Below are positions 47,197-56,920 of a stretch of 64,000 nucleotides of DNA, piece after piece (the stretch's first letter is position 1; each line of letters opens with the position of its first letter). A program made the position numbers and the translations under genes. The DNA is taken from assembly GCF_018691265.1 (NCBI RefSeq), contig NW_024881303.1, positions 13,819,777-13,883,776 on the forward strand. The letters are read 5' to 3'. Source of the stretch: Tyto alba. Taxonomy: Eukaryota; Chordata; Aves; Strigiformes; Tytonidae. Below the pieces are notes generated by a model. It was not told the origin of the DNA, did not search any database, and saw only the letters and a list, made by a program, of their open reading frames with translations.

Positions 47197-47400
47197 ATTT
47201 TGTTGTGGTTTAGGCCTGATTGGCAGCCAACCACAATGCAGCACCTCTCTCTCCCTTCCCCTCCGGCAATGAGAAGGGACAGAGAGCCAGGCTTGGGGTT
47301 CAAGATAGGACTGGGATGGGGGAAAATCCCCCTTTATGGTCACAAGCAGAAGGCAGACTCGTTAGGGGAAGAAAAAAAAAAAAAAAAAAAAGAACATACA

Positions 47401-47406
47401 TTTATT
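47401..47406 (-). promoter_or_regulatory. LTR polyadenylation signal AATAAA
   Basis: AATAAA on the minus strand, followed about 10 bp later by a T20 run (plus-strand A20 at 47372-47391). A T-rich element downstream of the signal fits a polyadenylation site, though the length of the run suggests slippage. Confidence 0.5.
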
Positions 47407-48120
47407 ACAGACACTAACAACACATAACAGAGTAGGACAGTGAGAAGCATTGCCACATCTTGAGAACACCTTCCCCCCACCCCTCCCTTCTTCCCGGGCT
47501 CAGCTCTGCTCCCGATATCTCTACCTCCTCCCCCAGTGGCGCAGGGGCGGGGAATGGGGGGTGCAGGCAGCGCTGCCACTTCCTTCACATTTGGTGAGGG
47601 GAGTGTCCAAAACTTGTTACCCCCTGCTCCATCGTGGTCCCCCTCTCACAGGAGATAGTCCTCCACAAACTTCCTCCGACTTGAATTCTTCCCATGGGCC
47701 GCAGCGTTCCCCACACTGCTCCGTCATGGGTCACCAACTTTCTCCGACTGGATTCTCTCCCACAGCTGCAGCCCTTCCCAAGCTGCTCTGGCGTGGGACA
47801 CCCCCGCATGCTGCAATCCTCCCAGCACTGAATTACAGCAGCGGGGCTGCCTTTTCCCACGAGACCCCGGCCTTCTTTGGGCACAGAACCTTGATCATGC
47901 CGGCGGAAACCACAGGCCATAAATCAATGTCTGCTCCACCGTAGATCTCCATGGGTGGCAGAGGGGCCCGCCCTGCCGTCTCCCCACAGGATACAGGGGG
48001 GTCTCTGCTCCGGCACACCTCCCCCCTCCTTTCTTCCTCCGTTCCTCCACTGACCTTGGTGTTCACGCAGCTGCAGCAACTCCTCCTCACAAGTCCCACT
48101 GCCCGTCACCACGTCCCTTC

Positions 48121-48129
48121 TTAAATACG
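48121..48129 (-). promoter_or_regulatory. TATA-like box of the LTR
   Basis: GTATTTAAG on the minus strand about 155 bp into the LTR, parallel to ATATTTAAG in the LTR at 41873-42995. Confidence 0.45.
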
Positions 48130-49904
48130 TTATCGCAGAGGCGCAGCCGACTGGCTCAATTTCCCAAACAGAAGTGGAGCTGACATGGAGCTGGGGGAGC
48201 TTTGAGAAGCTTCTCACAGGGGGCTGCCCTGATAGCCCCCTCCCCTGCCACCAAAAAACTCCACCACTCACTCAACTCAGAACAATTTTTTAGCTCTCCA
48301 TACAGCAATACTAAAGCTCTCACAGGGCATTTGTGAACACATCTGTTCCTGTTCAAGGGCTTTCACATGCACCAGTGTATCACCTAGGTATAATCAATAT
48401 ACCAACAGAGACTTGCAGAAAGTACCCTTTCCATTAACCTTTTAAATGTGACAGTCACATTGTACAAATTGAAATCCATCATTTTAGATTGCTGCAAGAT
48501 TGTTTCTAATTGAGACAAAAGTCTCTTCTCCACTCTTTAGCTCCACTTACTTCTGACAATGTGCCCTTTAAGATCCCCTCTGGAAACCAGCTATATTTAC
48601 AACTACCTTGATGTTATTCATTCCTTTATTTTTCTGTAGTTTACAACAAATCTGGTGCTGTTATTTTTCTCAGCTCGCACTTAGGTCATCTCCAGTCTTG
48701 TATATGATTTAATGAGCTTTTCTCCATAGCCCTTCCCTCTCCACTCCTGTTAACAGAGGAGAAGATTTTGAGGGGTGGGTTCCTCATTCTGATAACTTTT
48801 GGTACACCAGCATGATGCAAACAACATTGTGGATAGGTTGGCAAGAATATTTCTATTTTCTACCCCATTTCTAACCTGAAGAGGTCCAGGGAAGAGAGAA
48901 AGTTTTGTCTCAGATAATGTATTATTCAATTCAATAGCATAATTCTACTGATTGGCAGGAAAGACAACCTCAAAGGTGAATTTTTCACTGATGTCTTAGG
49001 TAGTCAGTAAAATAATGTTGCAGAATCTAACTCAGTAATTGAATTAGAAATGATACAGAACAGACTGATGTTTGATAAGAACCAAAATAACATGGTTTGG
49101 AACCTGTCATCATTACATTTTGGCTAACTAAAAGTTAGATGGGAAAAAAGTGACTACATAAGCTGGCAGAGGACCTCTGAAGATTTGTACATTGCTGAGA
49201 ACTTCAGTCTGAAAGTGGCGAATGAGCTGGTTTATACATTCTTTGCTTGATCTGAGTTCATAGATGTGTATGTACTGATAGAAGTCAAAGATGCTCAAAT
49301 GTATAATGTTTGAAGAAGCTGAAGAAATTAGCACTTGCAATTTCATGTCAGTCCTGAAGTACACACAGATGGAGGGCTTGGTGCAATGCATGACATTACT
49401 GAGTGGCAATACTCTGGTCAGTAAAGGAAGTGGGAATGGCAGAAAGGATTGGCAGAATAAACACAAGCTCTCCAGAAATAGAAGATACTATGGAAATCCT
49501 GACCACATCAGAACTTGCAAGAAAAAGCCATAACTGAGACACTAAAATGAGTCACAGCTCTACTTCCACCCACAAGTAGCACCTTTGCTGTGGCAGGGCA
49601 TGGAGTCTCTTTTCCGATGCTGAATCTTCCCGATGAGCTCTGGCAGAACAGAATGACCCAGAGGACAAGAAAAGAACTGCTTTCTTAGCAGGAGAAGGCC
49701 TCTGACAAGCTGAAGAACTGCTTTCAAGTTGATACAATGCACTGCTGAGTTTCTACAAAGGCTGGCTGGGTCTTGTGTGCCAATCAGATGGCTGGATGAC
49801 TCCAGAGGAGACCCAAATACACAGTGAAGCCTTTCAACAAGAATTTGTTTTTATAAGCAGCAGCCCTCATGATAAGATCACGATCCTCACCCAAGGAAAT
49901 GTGA

Positions 49905-49926
49905 TTTTTTTTTTTTTTTTTTTTTT
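49905..49926. repeat. T22 homopolymer
   Basis: An uninterrupted run of 22 T. Confidence 0.9.
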
Positions 49927-50309
49927 CCAGAAGAAAGACAATTTTACCTTGAGAATATGACCTGGAATGGGGAGAACAGCTAATGACCCCCATGTAGTCT
50001 CCCTTTAACCAGATGTATTTTAGCCAGAACAGACTACACAAAACCAGTGGTGAGGCCTTGATTTCCTTGTGGAATAACTGCTGTTTCCAAACCATTGTCA
50101 TTGGTCAGGTAAACAGGGCAAAAATTTTTACAGACTTTCTGGATTGCACAATAACTGAATCCTTTCAGGGCTGAAGAGAAGCCTGAAGTACTGCTTCTGA
50201 ATTTCTTCCCATTCACATTAAGAACCAGGGCTAATGTTTTGTCGTTGGGAAGGAACAGAAAGCCTGAGGGTGGTGATAGCTTGTGACAGCAGCAGCTCTG
50301 GTTCTTCAG

Positions 50310-50328
50310 AAAAAAAAAAAAAAAAAAA
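50310..50328. repeat. A19 homopolymer
   Basis: An uninterrupted run of 19 A. Confidence 0.9.
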
Positions 50329-51029
50329 GTAACAATAAAAATCATCTTCCCAAAAGGAATTGTTACATTGTTATACTTTGACATCGGAAGTGATTATGGA
50401 ACTTGTTTGATGTTACTTGAGTGAGAGCAGTGTTGTTTTGGGATGGTAATGTACAAAAATACTTTAACACAGATACTATCTGTATGGCTGCTTAGCTGAA
50501 ATTCAGCAGTTGTATTTGTTATGCTATTTTATTTGGGATGTGTTGTTCAGAGTGTCATTACTGTAATCTCTATCAGGATATTGAACTATACAGTGGTACA
50601 GTGAGTTGAGTAATTCCTGTTGAAGCTGGTGGGGTGGGTACTGCTACTTCTGAGGTTGGCAAAGAGAGGAAACAGTTAACAATTAACAGTGAATTATCTA
50701 TAGAATCTGAACATTGTTATGATAATGCTGTTGTGCTGAACAGGCACATCACAATCTGTCACCATTAACACAGAAAATATACATTCAGAAGCAAGATGAA
50801 GGATGACACTGAATTTTGTTTTCCTAAGGGGTATGTGCAAGAAATTAAATAAGAAACACCAAAGAGAGATGAAAAGCAAGCTGTCATGAATCATCAATGA
50901 ACATGGTCCTTAGAAAAGCCTTGTGGTAATGGTAGGGCAGGTGAAGGACACTTTCTTATTTGAAACCTCCTCTGTTTAGGAAAAAGGTATACATAAACTG
51001 ATTGAATTGAAGATGACCAGCAAACATGA

Positions 51030-52350
51030 TCCACATTTTTAAAAAGAGAAAAAAAGGAAGGCCCAGGGAACTCCAGGCCAGTCAGTCTCACTTCTTTGCC
51101 TGGCAAGACCATGAGTGGGTTCTCCTGGAAACTATGCTAGGGCACATGGAAAATAAGGAGGTGATTGGTGACAGCCAGCATGGCTTCACTAAGGGCAAAT
51201 AATGCCTGACAAATTTGGTGGCCTTCTACAACAGGGTTACAACATTGGTGGATAAAGGAAGAGCAAGTGATGCCATCTACCTGGACTTGTGCAAAGTGTT
51301 TGATACTGTCCCGCACGGCACCCTTGTCTCTAAATTGAAGAGACATGAATTTGATGATGGATCATTTGGTGGATAAGGAATTGGCTGCATGGTCACGCTC
51401 AAAGAGTTGCAGTCAAGCTTGATGTTGAAGTGAAGAGGAGTGACGAGTGACGTTCCTCAGGGGTTGGTGTTGGGACCAGCGCTGTTTAACATCTTTTTGG
51501 GTGACATGGACAGTGGAATCGAGTGCACACTCAGTAAGTTTGCTGACAACACCATGCAGTTGACACACTGGAGAGAAGGGATGCCATCCAGAGGGACCTG
51601 GACAGGCTTGAGAGGTGGGCCCGTGCAACCCTCAAGCAGTTCAACGAGGCCAAGTGCGAGGTCCTGCACATGGGTCTGGGTGATCCCAACCACAAATATA
51701 GGCTGGGTGAGGAGTGGATCGAGAGCAGCCCTGTCGAGAAGGACTTGGGGCATTAGTGGATGGAAAACTAACTGTGAGCCAGCAATGTGTGCTCACAGCC
51801 TAGAAAGCCAACCGTACCCTGGGCTGCATCAAAAGAAACATGGCCAGCAGTTCGAGGGAGGTGATTCTCCCTGTCCACTCTGTTCTTGTGAGACCCCACC
51901 TGCAGTGCTGTGTCCAGCTCTGGGGCCTCCATCATAAGACATGGACCTGTTGGAGCAGGACCAGAGGAGGCCACAAAGATGATCAGAGGGCCAGAGCACC
52001 TTCCCTATGAGCGAGTTAGGGTTGTTCAGCCCCTTCCAGTACTTAAAGGGGGCTACAGGAAACATGGGGAGGGACTCTTTATCAGGCAGGGTAGTGATAG
52101 GATGAGGGGTAACGGTTTTAAACTGAAGAGGGTAGATTTGGTTAGATATAAGGAAGAAGTGCTTTACTGTGAGGATGGTGAGACACTGGCACAGATTGTC
52201 CCAAGAGGTTGTGGATGCCCCCTCCCTGGCAGTGTTTGCACTTTGATCAACCTGGTCTAGTGGAAGGCGTCCCTGCCCATGGCAGGGGGATTGGAACTGG
52301 ATGATCTTTAAAGGTCCCTTCCAACCCAAAGCATTCTGTGATTCTATGAA
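51030..52350 (+). mobile_element. 5'-truncated CR1 LINE with decayed reverse transcriptase
   Basis: The fragment holds the C-terminal part of a CR1 reverse transcriptase and the 3' tail. In order, the translated pieces are a DSQHGFTKGK block, an in-frame stop at 51200-51202, [15 protein letters not shown], motif [10 protein letters not shown] (51278-51304), [16 protein letters not shown] (motif B) and FADN (51539-51550). The standard FADD of motif C has lost one catalytic Asp. Later blocks such as GNGFKLK follow in shifted frames. The end CCTTCCAACCCAAAGC then ATTCTGTGATTCTATGA is the avian CR1 terminus. About 1.3 kb of a roughly 4.5-kb element remains. Stops and frameshifts make it inactive. 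The frames at 51440-51937 and 51910-52260 are pieces of this pseudogene. Confidence 0.93.
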
Positions 52351-53599
52351 ACCACATATGGATTCACTATAACTGCAAGCAAGTTAATTTCTCTATGATG
52401 GATAAATAATCCCAGTTGCTGTTGACATGAAGTACAGATTCATGCAACACTGAGTTGCACTACACAGTCCCTCCCTATGTATAAATAACCAAAAGCATCA
52501 CAACTTTGGTGTGGAATATTCAACATTACCCAAGGTCTCAAGAAGTGAATATGGAGAGAGACACTCAGATTGTTTTCATATCCTCACTACTCACAAGAGT
52601 GCATGTCCTGCAATGATGGCACTGACTCCCAGTGTTTGTGGTGTACATCTGAAAAGACTCAAACTCAGCAAATGGTCCCAGCTGAATGAAATATATAAAA
52701 TCAGCTTTAAACATGTTCTTTAAGCATTTTACTAAGTGTCGATACACTTCACATGGTGTTAGGTATTTTTCTGGATCCAGCTAAGTCAGCTGACTCTTCT
52801 TTTGTGTCTATGAGTCATCTTGATCCCAGGGGCTCTGTGTATTTCAGCTTTCTCTGAATGCAATGGGGAAATGAGCTCCTCATCCGTAAACAACTTCCAA
52901 GAGAGCAATTAAAAAATTGGATCTTACACTATAATACTTATTCTTTTTCATACTGTGACAGAATTAAAGTACTGGATGTGAAAAATTGAACTGTCACCCT
53001 AGTTATCATTTTCAATATCCGATCCTGTTCCACATTTATGACCTAGTCCTGTGCAGAGAGAAAAATATTATTTCAAGGAGGGCCTGAAGACTTCTGAAAT
53101 CTGTTTTGAGATAGAAATCAAAGTCTACCACTCCAAAGTTCCCCACAAAAGATATGACTGAAGGCATTTTGTTTTGAGCTGATCAGAAATGTTTCAATTA
53201 AATTTCTTTTTTATTTTACTTTTAACATTTTAAAATCACATCCTACAAAGCCACAATATTGAGCAAATTAAAAAGAAAAATAAGCATTTTAAGAATTTTT
53301 TCTTATACTCTTCAAATATCTTTTTTGGCTTGCCTGAACTAAACGCTGAGATTTTTTTTTTTCCAAAATAATATCTCATCAAGTATGATGGGCTAAGCAG
53401 ATCTGGATAGAAAGACTTACTAGCTAGCTCTGTTTCTGTGAATAATCACAGGATTAAAAATAAGGATATTAAATGCCTTCAAATCTTTAACAATAGAATA
53501 AATGCCAGAAAAATCTTTCATTTAATCTAATAATATCAAATCTACCACATTTGTATTTCAAGTCAGACAGCAGGAGCTATTTTAAAGAACTTCTTTTGA
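52351..53599. other. Unique AT-rich non-coding stretch
   Basis: No gene is recognised. The segment at about 52825-52880 (CTCTGTGTATTTCAGC, TTTCTCTGAATGCAATGGGG) faintly recalls the MIR core but is too weak to call. Confidence 0.55.
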
Positions 53600-54090
53600 C
53601 AACTGTGCTCCTATGAAGTGGGTGACCCTTAGTTTTGCAGGCATCACTCAGTTGTCATAAGTGACAGCCGCTCACATGCAATGAGATCACTGGGATGGCA
53701 AGTTTCCAAGCGTTGTTCTCACCAGGTGAGGGCAGTCATATTCCTTAATGAAAAGCAAGCAGCTGTCACCTTGGGAGAAAACCAGATTGGCGGCCCACAC
53801 ATATAGCCAGAGGGATCCTGCTTCGCCTGGGTTTTATGTATAGCAGAGGAAAAGAAAAATCAGAAACAAGGAAAGGGAAGAGAATATTTCATGAACATAA
53901 TTTATTTGTGGTTTTTGCCTCGCATAGCCTGTCCTATTTGAACATCAATTGCTATCATTTTGGCGGAAGCGGGGGCACTGGGATAATATACATATTTATG
54001 TGCAAAGCAGACATAGAAATGCAGTCATCTTTGTCTTGATGCAGTGAAAGACTGTAACATCTGCATATCAATAGCCACAAATTTGATACA
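53600..54090. other. CpG-containing unique block, possible conserved non-coding element
   Basis: About seven CpGs occur in 490 bp (CAGCCGCTC, AAGCGTTG, TTGGCGGCC, CTTCGCCTG, CCTCGCATAG, TTTGGCGGAAGCGGG), against a background of roughly one per 200-300 bp. Mixed AT-rich and GC motifs without a repeat signature are typical of developmental enhancers. No open frame is convincing. Conservation cannot be judged from one sequence. Confidence 0.3.
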
Positions 54091-55452
54091 GTTCTCAGTA
54101 GTGTCATTTCAGAGAAACTCAAGGTGGGGGGTGGGAGTTTTCAAGTCTTTTTTCCTGTGGCACTGGTTTGTTTTCTTCCTATTTGCAATCAAGGGGCCAA
54201 ATTCAGCAGAGCAGATAAGGATGGTGCAAGGGTATCGACCTGAGCCAGTAAACCTCACTGTACTGTGAATGAGGGATGAGTAACTCACCTTTGACTGTGT
54301 TGGAGGAGAGAATGACTTGACTTGTCATGGTACCTCCATGGGAATTTAAAATCAGTTGCTGCAGTCTGCTAGCTAGGTTAGCTTATTTGGAGATGGTTCT
54401 GAGCCATTCTGGATCCCTGGGGAATGAGATCAGTAGCTGCTCAATGCACACTGTGTGTAATGACCCTTGAGATCTCCTCAGCTCCATGACTCCTGCAATT
54501 GCTTGAGCTCCTGAAGAAAATGGACCATTGATGAATACCCCTGTCCTCAACTTCATCAGAATGAATTTGGCATTAATTTTAAAAGAAACTCAGTATTTAA
54601 GAGTTAAACATCTTGTGCTTTTCTAAACATCAGCTATTGGTAACTGTTGGAGACATCACCTGGAAGAGGGCCAGACAGTCAGTCAATGGTAGCTCTTTCT
54701 TCCTTCAGGTTCCTTCGGTGAACCTGCAAAAGTAAAGTGTATCAGAAAACTGGCATCAGACTGACAAAGGCATTGTGGGTTTGCATGATATAGCAAAACA
54801 TCTACTTCCAGGGCTGCTAGTAAAATGCCTACCATGGATGCACAGGAAAGAAAACAAGTACCATAGGTGCTGCAATGCTCAAAAACATTACAGATATTTG
54901 TATTGGGTAGGAAATATGCCAAGAGAACTGACAGTTTTTGTCATCACTCTTACACTTCCCTTGTAGGAATACTTTTAAAAGTCCACTGGGCTCAAAATTA
55001 AGCTTTTACAAAGATAGCAGACCCATTTACTCAGTTGGATGTTCAAAGGATTTCCCTTCCTCTAAGTTTTATCAATATTTCCCCTTCAGTCCTCAAATTA
55101 CAGGAAATTATCTGATACAAGCCCAGTGTATGCATGAGAATGAGAGAAATTCATTCTACAATAGAGAGGAGGTTTCTGTTAGTAATTTATTATAGAATTA
55201 ATTAGTATTTGTCATTGCAAGTAATGATGTTTCACCTAATAGGGTAAGTTTAAAATTCAGTACACCTTACACAGAATAGTGATTACTCATGTTAATGAAA
55301 CAATCAACAAACCAGTTGGAAAAGGGAGTTCCCAGCCAAGTCAACAATATAATCCTGTCGCATTTTTGTGTTTCAGTCTAAAATAAAGAACTATGTAAAT
55401 CCTTTTTGAAAGTTGAACCAAACAAATGGCATATGAGCCACTTTTAAATGGG

Positions 55453-55478
55453 AAAAAAAAAAAAAAAAAAAAAAAAAA
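55453..55478. repeat. A26 homopolymer
   Basis: An uninterrupted run of 26 A. No retroposed sequence is recognised before it. Confidence 0.9.
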
Positions 55479-56880
55479 GAAGAGAAGTTGTTTTGGGACA
55501 GTTTGCATGGCTCTGTTTCTCAGTGGGATAACTGAAAAGGCATCTCCTCTTCCTGTGTACGTGTCTGTATTCCTCAGTATATTTCATAGTACAGTCATTT
55601 GTGATTCTTATTTGTGTGGTTTTGTTTTTTTAAAGTCTTATAATAACCAGTTTTCTATGAAATAACTTTTTCTTACTGACACTGTATTCATAAAGGCACC
55701 TATCATCCACAGGCATGATGCACCTATATCAAGGGTAAGCATACATTATCCTCAGTACATTTCATTTCCAACTCCTTTAAATAGGATTGTGTGATGACAT
55801 TTTAACTGTTCAGATAAATCAGATACATTTCTTTTAACTTCCCTTTTATTTGACAGGAAAGACATTGCAGATGTATTACTTGATTTTCAAAATTCTGTTT
55901 TGCATGGCGGCTGCACATTACAAATCTTATTGAGTGGTAGCATCTAAAAATACACTTAAGAGACATTTTTTTGTATAAAGAATGCATTCTCTTTTGCTTC
56001 ATTTTATCACTGAATAGGGGAATTCTGGTGAAAATTTTGCTATATTTGAGCTTTTAAAAAAATGGGATCCACAGAGCTAACCATTGCATTCCCATTTCCA
56101 CATGTTCTAAATTGTTATAAAAGCTGTTAATGGTTTCATTTTTATCTTCTAAAATGTTTGCCAAATCTCTAAGAGTGCAGAGGCAACCTACTCATTTGTG
56201 TTAATTTCCAAGCAAATAATAGAGCAAAAAGACAGATGCACATCCCTTGTTATCTTGCACAAAGACTCCTTGCTTTCTTTTGTGGATCTAGAGGTAAAAT
56301 ATCTTTGACTGAAATACCCATCTTCCCCTTCCATATGGGACAATACTGCATGGTCTGTGTTGTAATAGGTATATGTGTTTACAAGAATAGCCAAAGGTTT
56401 TTATCTGGCGAGCAGAGCCTGAGCTCCAGCTCTCAGAAATGCTACATCTCAGGGAGTAATTTGCAGGAGATGTGACCTGCTATTGGTACTTATTTTACTC
56501 CTGGTGACATAGCACACCATCTGCAGCATTACAATCACCTTTACAGCAACCAAATGCTACAGAAAGAGGGCTTAGTTTAGGTGAGGAGTAAGCAATGTGA
56601 ACAAACCACTTCTGAGCAATAAAACCCCTGGTACCTTGCAAGTATCCCAAGTAATAAAGAGTAAGAAACAACTTCAGTTTTTACAGTACAGTTTTTAAGA
56701 GAAAAGCTTTATAGACTTTTCCACAAAATATTGGAAGTTCTCTAATATGCACTGTTGAACTTCTTTTTGAAATAATTTGTACACATTAGGAACTGCTAAT
56801 GTAGCAGACATGTTGAAAGATCATCCTCTATAGAATAGTGGAGGGTATGAATAACCTTCTCTTTTCCTGAGGAGTTTGTC

Positions 56881-56920
56881 TCAATTGCTACAATTTCAAT
56901 TGCTGCAATTTCAATTGCAA
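56881..56920. repeat. 15-bp tandem repeat (CAATTTCAATTGCTG)
   Basis: One full unit at 56891-56905, a second with two changes at its end at 56906-56920, and a partial unit before them. Confidence 0.8.

Larger units (their letters stand above)
47201..48284 (-). mobile_element. Solo LTR of an avian ERVL-like endogenous retrovirus, 1084 bp
   Basis: On the minus strand it begins TGTTCTGAGTTGAGTGAGTG (48284 downwards) and ends GCCTAAACCACAACA at 47201, giving TGTT...AACA inverted ends. Possible 4-bp duplications ATTT lie at 47197-47200 and 48285-48288. It carries a TATA-like GTATTTAAG (48121-48129) and AATAAA (47401-47406) followed by a T20 run. Its 3' third shares long blocks with the plus-strand LTR at 41873-42995, including a 23-bp identity (42736-42758 versus 47465-47487). 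It also shares its 3' terminus with the LTR at 39085. No viral gene is attached. The frames of 82 to 164 codons within it on either strand are incidental. Confidence 0.82.
48289..51029. other. Unique non-coding stretch with T22 and A19 runs
   Basis: No gene is recognised. A T22 run at 49905-49926 and an A19 run at 50310-50328 bracket about 380 bp. The 116-codon minus frame at 50034-50384 spans the A19 run (read as poly-Phe). Beyond that run its sequence is not obviously low-complexity, but I recognise no family. Confidence 0.55.

Noticed and set aside
47450..47944. 164-codon plus-strand open frame and overlapping minus frames
   Set aside because: All lie inside the 47201-48284 LTR and reflect its GC-rich composition.
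50034..50384. 116-codon minus-strand open frame
   Set aside because: It spans an A19 run read as poly-Phe. The remainder matches no family I know, so it is kept only as a finding.
51829..52329. 166-codon minus-strand open frame
   Set aside because: It is antisense to the CR1 reverse-transcriptase region, whose plus-strand reading explains the sequence.
56881..56920. Short CAATTTCAATTGCTG tandem as a possible regulatory array
   Set aside because: Only two to three diverged units in AT-rich sequence; it is recorded only as a small repeat.
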